Below, piece by piece: positions 25,348 to 33,876 of a stretch of DNA of 64,000 bases (its first letter is position 1; the number at the start of each line of letters is the position of its first letter). Source of the stretch: Anaerolineae bacterium (GTDB lineage Bacteria > Chloroflexota > Anaerolineae > Aggregatilineales > UBA2796); NCBI GenBank assembly GCA_019637555.1, contig JAHBVK010000003.1:158236-222235 (forward strand). Direction: 5' to 3'. The notes below the pieces were generated by a model. That model was not told the DNA's origin. It saw nothing but the letters and a program-made list of their open reading frames with translations, and made no database searches. A program made the position numbers and the translations under genes.

Positions 25348-26463
25348 ATGGAAATTTTGTGGTTTATCCCCGGTATGGGCGACGCCCGCTTCCTGAATAC
25401 GCAGGAAAGCCGCCGCAATACCTCGTTCGGTTATCTGGCAACGGTGGCACGGGCGGTGGACTCGCTCGGATTCACGGGGGCGCTGCTGCCCACTGGCGCT
25501 GGCTGCGAAGATTCGTGGACGCTGGCATCCGGCTTGATGGCAGTCACCGAGCGCATGAAGTTCCTGATCGCCGTCCGTCCGGGCAGCATGTCGCCCACCT
25601 TAGCGGCACGCATGGCAGCCAGCTTTGATCGCCTCTCCGGTGGACGCTTGCTGCTCAACATTATCACGGGTGGCGATCCGGTGGAACTGGCGGGAGATGG
25701 CACGCACCTGACCCACGATGAACGCTACGAAGTGACCGATGAATTTCTGAGCATCTACCGTCAGCTCTTCACGGGTGAGGAAGTCAACTTCAAGGGCAAG
25801 CACAACGATATTCGCGGCGGCAAACTGCTGCTGCCGCCGTTCACGCGTCCCTATCCCACTTTATTCTTCGGCGGATCGTCGCCCGCTGGTCATCGCGTTG
25901 CTGCCAAGCACGTTGATGTCTATCTGACGCTCGGTGAACCGCCCGCCGCCGTCGCCGCAAAGATCGCTGACGTGCGCGGACAAGCAGAGGCGCAGGGGCG
26001 GAAATTGCGAGTCGGTGTGCGGCTGCATATGGTCGTGCGCGATACCGAAGGACAGGCTTGGGACGCCGCCAACGAGATCATCAAGTACGTCGATGATGCC
26101 GCCATCACCGCGCATCAGGCGAAGCTGGCGCAGTTCGATTCGGTGGGGCAATCACGGCAGGCGACTCTCAACAAAGGCAACCGCGAAACCTTGGAGATTT
26201 CCCCGAATCTGTGGGCTGGGATCGGGCTGGTGAACAAGGGCGTAGGCACGGCACTGGTCGGCGATCCGCAGACCGTCGCGGATCGACTGCGCGAGTATAT
26301 GGCGCTCGGCGTCGATACCTTCATTCTCTCCGGCTATCCCCATCTGGAGGAAGCGTACCGCGTGGCGGAGTCAGTATTCCCGCTGCTGCCCGAATGGAAC
26401 AACGATCCTGACCGCGTAGATGAGGTATTCCGCAAATCAACGCTGCCGACGACATGGCAGTGA
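25348..26463 (+). CDS. ssuD: FMNH2-dependent alkanesulfonate monooxygenase
   Basis: 371 residues of the bacterial luciferase-like TIM barrel, close to the usual SsuD length. Visible features are WFIPGMGDARFL, the SFDRLSGGRLLLNIITGGDP segment that binds flavin phosphate, and PTLFFGGSSPAGH. It cleaves C-S bonds of alkanesulfonates with oxygen and FMNH2 supplied by SsuE. ATG 25348 is preferred to 25345 because AGGGAG then lies 6 nt upstream. No ssuABC importer is adjacent, so uptake must be encoded elsewhere. A good terminator follows at 26487. Confidence 0.93.
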   Translation: MEILWFIPGMGDARFLNTQESRRNTSFGYLATVARAVDSLGFTGALLPTGAGCEDSWTLASGLMAVTERMKFLIAVRPGSMSPTLAARMAASFDRLSGGRLLLNIITGGDPVELAGDGTHLTHDERYEVTDEFLSIYRQLFTGEEVNFKGKHNDIRGGKLLLPPFTRPYPTLFFGGSSPAGHRVAAKHVDVYLTLGEPPAAVAAKIADVRGQAEAQGRKLRVGVRLHMVVRDTEGQAWDAANEIIKYVDDAAITAHQAKLAQFDSVGQSRQATLNKGNRETLEISPNLWAGIGLVNKGVGTALVGDPQTVADRLREYMALGVDTFILSGYPHLEEAYRVAESVFPLLPEWNNDPDRVDEVFRKSTLPTTWQ

Positions 26464-26486
26464 GCGTGCTGCCCGCAGCAAAGATC

Positions 26487-26519
26487 AGCCGGACACTAAT
26501 CACTGTGCCCGGCTTTTTA
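26487..26519 (+). terminator. Rho-independent terminator after ssuD
   Basis: The stem AGCCGG/CCGGCT has an inner CAC/GTG extension and is followed by TTTTTATT, 23 bp after the ssuD stop codon. Confidence 0.8.
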
Positions 26520-26572
26520 TTCTCGTTGCAACTTCGGCTCGCTGGCGTGAACTTAGCGAAAGAGATCTGCGC

Positions 26573-27580
26573 ATGACGACTGCGATCCCCAAAATGATGA
26601 AGGCGCTACAACTCAATAACTTCGATGGAACTGCGGCATTAGAGCTAGTCGAAAAGCCTGTACCTCAGCCGCAAGCGGGTGAAGTCCTAATCAAGATCAG
26701 TGCTGCTAGCGTCAATCCCTCGGATTTAGCGTTCTTAAATGGCGACTATAAGAGCCAGAAGAAACCGCCGATTGTGGCTGGCTTTGAGGGCAGCGGCGAG
26801 GTTGTGGCTGTCGGCGCTGGCTTATTGGGGCGCTATCTGTTGGGTAAGCGGGTCGCCTGTGTAGCGGCAGATGGCGATGGCACTTGGGCGCAGTACATGA
26901 TCACAAAGAGCAATCTCTGTTTGCCCCTACAAAAGCAGATCACGGACGAACAGGGTGCGGCGTTGTTGATCAACCCGTTCACGGCATATGTGCTGGTCTC
27001 GCTGGCAGAAAAGGCACACGCCAAAGCGCTTGTTCAAACGGCGGCGGCGAGTCAGGTTGGGCGAATGGTGGAGCGGCTATGCCAACATAAGGAGCTTCCC
27101 GTCATCAACATCGTCCGGCGTGATGAACAGGCACAATTGCTGCGGGATATGGGAGCCAGACATATCCTGAATTCCAGTGCAGATGGATTTGAAGGTCAGT
27201 TGAGCAGCCTGTGTCAGCAATTGCAAGCCTCTTATGCTTTCTGCGCGGTGGGCGGCAGGGTTACAGGGCAGATTCTGAAGGCGCTGATCGACGGGGGAAC
27301 AGTGAACATTTACGGACTTTTATCTGAAGAGCTTCCCGTCATCGATACATTGCAGCTGCTGTTCAATGGTAAACAGATGATCGGATTCTGGCTGCCCGTA
27401 TGGTTCGCCCAGCAGAACATCCTGACGCTGCTGCGCATTGGTTTCAAAGTGCAGAAATTACTCAGCAGTACCCTAGCAAGCACTATCCAAGGACGATACG
27501 CGCTGCCACAGGCGATTGAAGCGATCAAGCACTATGCGGCAAATATGACCGAAGGCAAGGTATTGATCACGCCGAACTAA
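26573..27580 (+). CDS. Zinc-independent MDR-family oxidoreductase (quinone/enoyl reductase-like)
   Basis: 335 residues: an N-terminal GroES-like domain with VNPSDLAFLNGDY and GFEGSGEVVAVG, then a Rossmann domain with a weakened dinucleotide segment (TAAASQVGRMV in place of GxGxxG). The cysteine and histidine ligands of zinc alcohol dehydrogenases are absent. The closest named groups by eye are NADPH:quinone reductase and MECR-type enoyl reductases. The substrate cannot be told. ATG 26573 is 110 bp after the ssuD stop and beyond its terminator, so it is a separate unit. Confidence 0.85.
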   Translation: MTTAIPKMMKALQLNNFDGTAALELVEKPVPQPQAGEVLIKISAASVNPSDLAFLNGDYKSQKKPPIVAGFEGSGEVVAVGAGLLGRYLLGKRVACVAADGDGTWAQYMITKSNLCLPLQKQITDEQGAALLINPFTAYVLVSLAEKAHAKALVQTAAASQVGRMVERLCQHKELPVINIVRRDEQAQLLRDMGARHILNSSADGFEGQLSSLCQQLQASYAFCAVGGRVTGQILKALIDGGTVNIYGLLSEELPVIDTLQLLFNGKQMIGFWLPVWFAQQNILTLLRIGFKVQKLLSSTLASTIQGRYALPQAIEAIKHYAANMTEGKVLITPN

Positions 27581-27612
27581 GGCAATCATTCTCGGCAGCA
27601 GCACGTGGTTCG

Positions 27613-28254
27613 TTATCGCTGATCCAACTGGCTAACCAGCTTAGCGATGAAGGTGCTCCTTGATTCCTTGTTCAGCTCGATGAAACAGGTCGGGTTACTG
27701 ATCACTGAATTGACCAGCAGTACATCGAAGTCGAGACTTTCTACCAACCGTAGACTCGCGATGTAAGTGGACACGGTAGCTTTACGCGCGGTAGATATCC
27801 ACTGCTCACCATCGTGCCAGATAAAATCGCCAGCGAACAGATAGCGCTGTCCAGCAGCAGAGACCAGATAACAGACGCCACCATCGCGGTGCCCCGGTGT
27901 TGGGATGACCTCAACCTTAGCAGCCAAGAAATGGCGCGTGAATGGGAACGTCACCACGTGCTGCAGCGTGGCAGTAACATCCGGCGCTTCGACCTCGCTG
28001 CAATAGAGAGGGGCATCGAAACGCTTGGCGATTTCATCGCAGTGGGCAGCTTTGAAGTGAGAGTCACCGAGCAATTGGCGCTTGATACCGCCTAAGCCAT
28101 CGATTGCGGAAAAGTTTGCATCGATGGTGCTGCTGGCGGAAAAACAGGGAAATAATAGATTGCCTTCCGGGTGTTGCACGAAAAATGTGCGATATTTTTT
28201 CGGCGTTTGCTTGGAGGGCATGACTTCGTAGATGGCTGGAAAGATCTCTCGCAT
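27613..28254 (-). CDS. MBL-fold-like protein with a degenerate metal site
   Basis: 213 residues resembling metallo-beta-lactamase-fold hydrolases. PTPGHRDGG matches the third metal ligand region, and YLFAGDFIWHDG the bridging Asp region. The first motif, normally HxHxDH, reads DSHFKAAHCDE, so most of the first metal site is lost. It may bind one metal or none. ATG 28254 is used; GTG 28260 is an in-frame alternative 6 nt upstream. It is the last minus-strand gene after the ribose-type importer, separated from it by a 13-bp hairpin, so it may be an independent unit. Function unknown. Confidence 0.72.
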   Translation of the reverse strand: MREIFPAIYEVMPSKQTPKKYRTFFVQHPEGNLLFPCFSASSTIDANFSAIDGLGGIKRQLLGDSHFKAAHCDEIAKRFDAPLYCSEVEAPDVTATLQHVVTFPFTRHFLAAKVEVIPTPGHRDGGVCYLVSAAGQRYLFAGDFIWHDGEQWISTARKATVSTYIASLRLVESLDFDVLLVNSVISNPTCFIELNKESRSTFIAKLVSQLDQR

Positions 28255-28353
28255 AGACACCGAACCTAACGCTAGATTGCATTTAGGAGTTAGTTTACAG
28301 CGAGATGAAATTTCCTGCTTTGGGGGGACAGCAGCAGTGATTAGCGCTAATAG

Positions 28354-28392
28354 ACGGTAGTTCGGTAGGAGGCGGATCCACCGAACTACCGT
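28354..28392 (-). terminator. 13-bp perfect hairpin after the ribose-type importer operon
   Basis: ACGGTAGTTCGGT and its exact complement are separated by a 13-nt loop, 16 bp after the permease stop codon. There is no T tract, so it may act as an mRNA-stabilising or REP-type hairpin rather than a true terminator. Confidence 0.5.
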
Positions 28393-28408
28393 ACATCAGT
28401 TGCGCGGG

Positions 28409-29461
28409 TCACGTCCTATCTCGTGGCGCGCGACCAGCGAACACGATGTTAACGATGAGTGCACCGAGCAAGACTAGTCCGGTGATGAAAGTCTTGGCAA
28501 AGCTGTTGATGTTGGCGATGTTATCCAAGCCATTAGTGAGCGAGCCATAGATTAACAAACCGATGGTAGTTTGCCAGATGCCGCCTTTACCGCCGTTCAG
28601 GGAAGTGCCGCCCAGCACAACGACGGCAATTGCTTGAATCAGGTAGCCCGACTGCGGTGAAGGCAGTGCCGTGCCTAACCGCCCTTGCGCCGCAATGCCT
28701 GCGACACCTGCTGTAAACCCGCAGATGGTCAGCACTGCAAAGACCATTAGCCGTGTGTTGATGCCTGCCAAACGCGCCGCGTATGGATTCGCACCCGTCA
28801 TGTAGACGTAGCGCCCGAAGCGAGTGTAGCGCAGCACCAGATAGCCGATTAGCAGGCAAAAGGCGCACAACAGGATCATGACACCCTGCCGCAGCCCTGC
28901 ATCTCCACCGATCTTCTCGCTGCCGATCCACAGCGTCAGCGGCGAAATCTCCGTCTGGAAGAACTGCCGTCCCTGACTGATCCACAGAGTCAAGCCTTCC
29001 GCGATCAGTGACATTGCCAGCGTTGCCATGAAGGTTGGTACGCGGATCACAGTGCTAATGATGCCACTGCCAGCGCCGCACAGAATGCCGACCAGCAGCG
29101 CGGCAATTAGCGGCACGGGTTCGGGTAGGTGATAGTTCGTGTAGAGCTGAACGGATACCTCCGCCGCCAGAGCCATGACCGCCGCGATGCTCAGATCGAT
29201 TTCGCCCGTCAGCAGCACAAACGTCATACCAACCGCCAGAATACCAGCGGTTGCCGATTGCGACAGGATATTGTTGAAGTTGGCTGCCGTCAGGAAACTT
29301 GGAGTAGCCAGACTGAAGAATATCCACATTACCAAGAGCGTCCACACTGGTGCCAGCACTTTCAAGCGCCGCATCCAGAGATCGCGAGTGCTCTCTTGAG
29401 CCATGCTCAATTCAGCTTTTGGCTCGGTTTTGATCTCAGAACGTCCAGCTTGTGCGTCCAT
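28409..29461 (-). CDS. Sugar ABC transporter permease (RbsC/XylH type)
   Basis: 350 residues. A charged cytoplasmic N-terminus of about 30 residues is followed by eight to ten membrane segments of the BPD_transp_2 family, with the family stretches NILSQSATAGILAVGMTFVLLTGEIDLS and, near the C-terminus, VVLGGTSLNGGKGG. It forms the membrane channel with the ATPase encoded 3 bp upstream. With the binding protein at 31289 this is a complete CUT2 importer for a monosaccharide, such as ribose, xylose or arabinose. The sugar cannot be read from the sequence. Confidence 0.92.
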   Translation of the reverse strand: MDAQAGRSEIKTEPKAELSMAQESTRDLWMRRLKVLAPVWTLLVMWIFFSLATPSFLTAANFNNILSQSATAGILAVGMTFVLLTGEIDLSIAAVMALAAEVSVQLYTNYHLPEPVPLIAALLVGILCGAGSGIISTVIRVPTFMATLAMSLIAEGLTLWISQGRQFFQTEISPLTLWIGSEKIGGDAGLRQGVMILLCAFCLLIGYLVLRYTRFGRYVYMTGANPYAARLAGINTRLMVFAVLTICGFTAGVAGIAAQGRLGTALPSPQSGYLIQAIAVVVLGGTSLNGGKGGIWQTTIGLLIYGSLTNGLDNIANINSFAKTFITGLVLLGALIVNIVFAGRAPRDRT

Positions 29462-29464
29462 GTT

Positions 29465-30949
29465 CTAAATTAGCCTTATTAGTGCATCTTTGTCCAAGTC
29501 TTTGTTATCCAACTGCGCCACGATCCGTCCGTGCGTCATCACGATGATCCGATCCGCGACTGCCAGCACCGTCTCAGGCTCGGAGGAGACCACCAGCACA
29601 CCGAAATGTTCATTGCGCAGCGTACGCAAAATCCCTAGCACCTCGTTCTTTGCCCCTACATCCATGCCCCGCGTCGGCTCACTGGCGATCAAGACTCTGG
29701 GTGGGAAGGCGATCCAGCGCGCAATGGCGACCTTTTGCTGGTTGCCGCCGCTCAATTTGCCAACCGGGTTGAAGGGATCGGGCGGTTGCACATCGGTCCG
29801 CGCGATGGCGGGCTGCGCCACTTTCAATTCTTGTTCGCGGCTGGGCACAAAGCGCCCGATCTTGGGCAGGTGCGGCAGCGTGATGTTGCGATAGATTGGC
29901 TCATCCAGAAACAGACTTCTGCGCCGCGATTCGGTAGCATACGAAACACCGTGCCTGATGGCATCCCGCGCGGAGAAATTGGCGGGCAGGGTTTTACCCT
30001 CAACGGTGACCGTGCCGTGATCGAAGCGGTACATACCGAAGATCGCCCGCGCTACGTCGAAATGCCCCGCGCCGATAGGTCCGTAAATGCCTAACACCTG
30101 TCCGGCGAGTACCTGAAAGTTCACATTCGAGAACACATCGGCGCTAAGGTCTTTGACTTCCAGCAGGACGTGTTCACGTTCGGTGGCTTCGGGCAGCGCG
30201 GGCGGCAGCGCGGCGTTAACCTCGCGTCCTAAGATCAAGGAGATCAAGTGGTTGAGGTTGGTATTCTGGCGCTCCAGCGTCTCCACGCGGCGTCCATCGC
30301 GCAGTACGGTAATGCGATCCGACACGCGCATCACTTCATCAAGGAAGTGCGAAATATAGACGATGCTGCGGTTTTGCTGGCGCAAGGTGTGGATCAATTG
30401 GATCAGGCGATCCACTTCGGCAGGCGAGAGTGCCGAGGTCGGCTCGTCCATGATTAGCACCCGCGCACCGGAAAGGATCACGCGCAGGACTTCCACTACT
30501 TGCTGGATACCCAGCGCATAGTTTCCCAGTGGCAGTTTCACGTTGATCTCAGGGAAACCGAGCGCCGTTAATTCTTTCCGCGCTACCTGCTCCATCTGTT
30601 GCCAGTCCACCACGCCGAAGCGGTTGAGGGGTTGGCGTCCGAGAAACAGATTTTCCGCCACTGTCAGCGAAGGCATCGTGCTTAGTTCCTGATGGATCAT
30701 GCCGATGCCCGCCTTCAAGGCTTCTTTGGGAGTGTGGAAATGGACCGCTTTGCCGTTGAGCCGGAATTCGCCCTCATAATCGTCGTAAACGCCAGCGAGG
30801 ATGCGCATCAACGTGCTTTTGCCTGCGCCGTTTTCCCCGACCAAGGCGTGGGTTTCGCCTTCACGGAGGTCGAAATCGACGTGATCGAGTGCCTGAATAT
30901 TGCGGAACCGCTTGGAGATATTTCTGAGTTCCAGAACAATCGGACTCAT
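29465..30949 (-). CDS. Sugar ABC transporter ATPase with two nucleotide-binding domains (RbsA/XylG type)
   Basis: 494 residues. The N-terminal domain has Walker A GENGAGKST (38-46) and Walker B VLIMDEPTSAL. The second domain has the degenerate Walker A expected in this family (GPIGAGHFDVARAIFG), the signature LSGGNQQKVAIARW and then ASEPTRGMDVGAK. It energises the CUT2 importer with the permease downstream (3-bp gap). The 339-bp space between it and the binding-protein gene contains a strong hairpin, a common device for producing more binding protein than ATPase from one transcript. Confidence 0.93.
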   Translation of the reverse strand: MSPIVLELRNISKRFRNIQALDHVDFDLREGETHALVGENGAGKSTLMRILAGVYDDYEGEFRLNGKAVHFHTPKEALKAGIGMIHQELSTMPSLTVAENLFLGRQPLNRFGVVDWQQMEQVARKELTALGFPEINVKLPLGNYALGIQQVVEVLRVILSGARVLIMDEPTSALSPAEVDRLIQLIHTLRQQNRSIVYISHFLDEVMRVSDRITVLRDGRRVETLERQNTNLNHLISLILGREVNAALPPALPEATEREHVLLEVKDLSADVFSNVNFQVLAGQVLGIYGPIGAGHFDVARAIFGMYRFDHGTVTVEGKTLPANFSARDAIRHGVSYATESRRRSLFLDEPIYRNITLPHLPKIGRFVPSREQELKVAQPAIARTDVQPPDPFNPVGKLSGGNQQKVAIARWIAFPPRVLIASEPTRGMDVGAKNEVLGILRTLRNEHFGVLVVSSEPETVLAVADRIIVMTHGRIVAQLDNKDLDKDALIRLI

Positions 30950-31214
30950 GAGTGATCTCCTCTAATGGATAGAGTTTTAGTTAAGGATGCCCAATAGGCT
31001 GCCCGTCAACCCCACTTCGGGCATCGTGACACGAATCAGCCCCCGTGCCGATCTCCAATCCCTGATCGTGACGGGAATGATTACGCAAGTGATGCTGAAA
31101 CAGTAATGCCCTGCCAGTGTGTAGTGAGTGTTAGCGCGATCAATTTCTGCTGCCGTACGCGGTCGAGCGCAATAGGTGTGATCAATAGCAAGACACCCAC
31201 CGCCAGCATGGTTG

Positions 31215-31270
31215 GGAGAGGCGGGCGCCGTACCTGTAGCAAGCATCTTTCAGCATTTGCTCGCCTCTCC
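31215..31270 (-). other. Hairpin between the binding-protein and ATPase genes
   Basis: 9-bp arms GGAGAGGCG/CGCCTCTCC enclose a second AGCAA/TTGCT stem. It lies 19 bp after the binding-protein stop in a 339-bp gap (30950-31288) with no supported gene. It probably stabilises the upstream mRNA or partly terminates it. Confidence 0.55.
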
Positions 31271-31288
31271 ACAACCCGGTCTAGATCA

Positions 31289-32389
31289 CTACATCAGATG
31301 GTTCTCTTCCAGCCAGAGTGAACCTTCGGCTGTACCGATACCCAGACTCTTCATCAGCCACGGCGTATCTACCAGTTTCGGATCAACTGGATCGGGCACC
31401 GTGATGATTGGTCCATCGACATAGAGCCACTGCGGGATCTTGCCTCTAGCGTTATCCAGACCTACGGTGGCAGCCCACGCGCCAGCAATCACTGACCATG
31501 AGTGAACGCGGTTAGCAGAGTTGCGTGCGGTGGCGGTCAGTTGACCGGCTGCAACCAACTGAATGGCTGGCGGCATGGCATCCAGACCACCGACGAAAAC
31601 CGTCTTCTCACGACCAGCATCCTGTACCGCTTTCAAGCCCGGTACCGCCATGTCGTCGTTGTCATAGAAGATGGCGACTAGATCAGGATATTTGGTCAGG
31701 AAGGTCTGCGTGAGGGCGGCGGACTTATCAGCGAGCCAGTTGGCTGGCTGATCTTCCACGATCTTCACCGCGCCGCTGGCTGCCAGCGGATCGAAGACAT
31801 TATGGAAGCCCTTCTGTCGACCCTGCGCGCCACTGTGACCGGGGTCGCCGCCAATATGGGCTACACTGCCCTTGCGACCAATCTTCTCAGCCAGCGCATT
31901 GCAGACGCCTTCAGCGAGGATAATGTTGTCGCAAGACATAAAGGTCAGTACGCCCATGTCCTGCTGCTGCTTCAACGGCGCGATCAGGGTGTCAATCGCT
32001 ACCACTGGCTTGCCAGCCTTAATCAGCGTGGTGATCGGCTCGACCAGCGTACCAATGCTGACGGGTTGAACGCCAACGAAATCATAGTTGGCGGCGTTTG
32101 CCGCAAATTGGTTGAAGATCGCCAGTTGCGCGTTCGGATCACCGGACTGGTCTTGCCAATCGATCTTGATGTTCATCAGGCTGCCGAAGTAATCAACGGC
32201 ATCTTTACCCTGTGCGCACCATGAATGGCTGAGGCTGTTATTGGAGTAGGCGGCGGTCATCGCTTTGCTTTGGGCTGCGGCGGATGACACACGCCATTCG
32301 AGGAATTCCCAGAGAGGAGTACCAACGCCGACACCAGCGATGGCAGCTAACTTAAGAAAACTACGACGATTCATTTTTTTGATTAGCAT
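31289..32389 (-). CDS. Periplasmic-type sugar-binding protein (RbsB-like), Tat signal
   Basis: 366 residues. The N-terminus MNRRSFLKLAAIAGVG has a twin-arginine pattern before a hydrophobic stretch and AAA-type cleavage region, so export is probably by Tat. The mature part is a Peripla_BP_4 two-lobe protein with PVVAIDTLI, then GDPGHSGAQGRQKGF and the DDMAVPGLKAVQDAG hinge segment. It delivers a sugar to the ATPase and permease downstream. ATG 32389 has AGGAG 9 nt upstream; the ATG at the Tat motif is an alternative. A promoter with an overlapping operator lies about 210 bp upstream. Confidence 0.9.
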   Translation of the reverse strand: MLIKKMNRRSFLKLAAIAGVGVGTPLWEFLEWRVSSAAAQSKAMTAAYSNNSLSHSWCAQGKDAVDYFGSLMNIKIDWQDQSGDPNAQLAIFNQFAANAANYDFVGVQPVSIGTLVEPITTLIKAGKPVVAIDTLIAPLKQQQDMGVLTFMSCDNIILAEGVCNALAEKIGRKGSVAHIGGDPGHSGAQGRQKGFHNVFDPLAASGAVKIVEDQPANWLADKSAALTQTFLTKYPDLVAIFYDNDDMAVPGLKAVQDAGREKTVFVGGLDAMPPAIQLVAAGQLTATARNSANRVHSWSVIAGAWAATVGLDNARGKIPQWLYVDGPIITVPDPVDPKLVDTPWLMKSLGIGTAEGSLWLEENHLM

Positions 32390-32475
32390 GATGAACTGCT
32401 CCTAAAGACGGGGTAATTGACTCCTTGTGTATGGATATAGACTGGCGGATAGGACCAAGGGGCTTGGGCGGAGCG

Positions 32476-32494
32476 CAGGCAATGCTAATGCCTG
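32476..32494. repeat. Short hairpin CAGGCA/TGCCTG in the leader of the sugar-importer operon
   Basis: A 6-bp perfect stem with a 7-nt loop, 90-110 bp upstream of the binding-protein start. It falls within the transcribed leader predicted from the promoter at 32622-32650. A regulatory role is unproven. Confidence 0.35.
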
Positions 32495-32598
32495 TGGACA
32501 AGCAAGGCTCTGCCTATCCAAGACTAATGAGGGTTGAACGATATCCTGCTGAGTTGGTAAACCACGAGAGGTAATTAATTCTCGCTGCACCGCCTCAA

Positions 32599-32650
32599 TG
32601 TGTGAACCTTCACACACCCGGATTATACCATGAACTAGAATCGGGGTCAA
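32599..32650 (-). promoter_or_regulatory. Promoter and operator of the ribose-type importer operon
   Basis: On the minus strand, TTGACC (32650-32645), a 17-bp spacer and TATAAT (32627-32622). The predicted start lies inside a perfect 18-bp palindrome (8-bp arms TGTGTGAA/TTCACACA with a 2-bp centre, 32599-32616). The TGTGAA-N2-TTCACA core is of the LacI-family type. It implies repression by a LacI-type protein, with release by the transported sugar. Confidence 0.7.
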
Positions 32651-32710
32651 TCAGTTGTCGGGAAGGTATTAACTAGCCAGTCTAGCAGGTATCTAGCGGG
32701 ACAACCTGAG

Positions 32711-32757
32711 GATGCGGGGGCTTCCGCATCATCTAGGCGACAGGATGCGGAAGCATC
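32711..32757. repeat. REP-like GATGCGG hairpins
   Basis: GATGCGG/CCGCATC (32711-32730) is followed by a second GATGCGGAAGCATC unit (32744-32757). It lies just after the GH43 stop codon and may end that transcript. Confidence 0.55.
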
Positions 32758-32792
32758 ACCTGAACTGAAGGAAGCGTAGAAAATCTGAATTA

Positions 32793-33716
32793 CTAACCAG
32801 CGTCGCCTGATGGCTCGGCAAGAGGCTCGCCCAATGCCACTGGTTTGCCGAAATTGGGCGTGCCGTCGGCATCCCAATGGAATGGTTGCGCCCGTGTGAT
32901 GCGCCCCTGATAGGTATACTCTGGCGTCGTCTTGGCGTGGTAGACGATCCAATCCTCAGTGCCATCCGGCGACTTGAAAAAACCATTGTGACCCGGAGCA
33001 AAGACTCCGGCGGCATCATTGCGGCTGAACACTGGTTGGGGCGACTTGACCCACGATTTCGGATCCAGCAGGTTTGATGCTGCGTCCGCCGTTAACATGC
33101 CCAGACAATAATCCGGCGTGCCTGTATCGCTGGCGGAATAGATCAGATAGATCTTGCCGTTGCGCTGCAATAGTTCCGGCGCTTCATTTACCGGAAAGCC
33201 ACAGCGTTCCCAGTCGAGTTGTGGGGCGGAAATCAGCGCTCCGTCGCCCTCAATGGTGTACGGATTGCTCATCCGTGCGATGAACAGCGCGTTGCCGTCA
33301 TGCTGTCCCGTCCACAGGAAATACAAATCACCATTGGGCAGCAGCAGCAGTCCGGGATCAATCGCCCAGAAGTCAGTCAACTGCGCTTTGAAGTGGTAAG
33401 GTCCGCAGGGATCATTGCCCGCGCTTTCCAGTACAAACAGCCGATGATTCTTGTCCTCGCCATCACTCGCAGTGTAGTACATGTACCAGTGCTCACCGAT
33501 CTGGTGAAACTCTGCCGCCCACACCTGCTTATTGCGCGTCGGATTGTCATCTCGCCAGACCACTTCACCCGCCGCCGTCGCCAGTCCGCTGATCGTCGGC
33601 GCTGTCCACATGCGAATGCAGTCGTGTTGGGTGGTGGTCAGATAGTAATTCCCTTTGCAGTAAAGCATCCACGGGTCAGGACCATGATTGATAGGGTTGA
33701 CGAATGTATTGGTCAC
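32793..33716 (-). CDS. Glycoside hydrolase family 43 protein
   Basis: 307 residues of five-bladed beta-propeller type. The catalytic base is expected at D14 in NHGPDPWML, the pKa-modulating Asp in FWAIDPGLLLL, and the general acid in VNEAPELL. No signal peptide is present, so it acts in the cytoplasm on imported oligosaccharides. GH43 enzymes cleave arabinose- or xylose-containing substrates; alpha-L-arabinofuranosidase is the likeliest activity. GTG 33716 has AGGA about 9 nt upstream. It lies between the secreted GH2 gene and the CUT2 importer operon, whose sugar may be the monosaccharide it releases. Confidence 0.88.
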   Translation of the reverse strand: MTNTFVNPINHGPDPWMLYCKGNYYLTTTQHDCIRMWTAPTISGLATAAGEVVWRDDNPTRNKQVWAAEFHQIGEHWYMYYTASDGEDKNHRLFVLESAGNDPCGPYHFKAQLTDFWAIDPGLLLLPNGDLYFLWTGQHDGNALFIARMSNPYTIEGDGALISAPQLDWERCGFPVNEAPELLQRNGKIYLIYSASDTGTPDYCLGMLTADAASNLLDPKSWVKSPQPVFSRNDAAGVFAPGHNGFFKSPDGTEDWIVYHAKTTPEYTYQGRITRAQPFHWDADGTPNFGKPVALGEPLAEPSGDAG

Positions 33717-33781
33717 GATGGTTGATCCTAAAGTGTTGCTAGTTATTATCGGTAATGGCGAAAGGGATCACGCACTTACTC

Positions 33782-33863
33782 CCTCACCTCCCGCTGGTCA
33801 AGTGCAACAGCCGCTGCTAGCCGACGCCCCTATCCGTTGATGGGCAGGGGTGTCGGGGTGAGG
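33782..33863. repeat. REP-like palindromic repeat, family A
   Basis: Outer arms CCTCACC/GGTGAGG, with inner GACGCCCCTATCCG and TGATGGGCAGGGGTGTC blocks. It lies between the GH2 and GH43 genes. Confidence 0.65.
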
Positions 33864-33876
33864 TAGATCGAACTGC

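Noticed and set aside
30977..31246. 89-codon minus-strand frame between ABC genes
   Set aside because: Overlaps the strong intergenic hairpin region and lacks a ribosome site or recognisable sequence.
32402..32650. 82-codon minus-strand frame
   Set aside because: It would begin in the promoter of the ribose-type importer and read through its leader; the promoter explains the region better.
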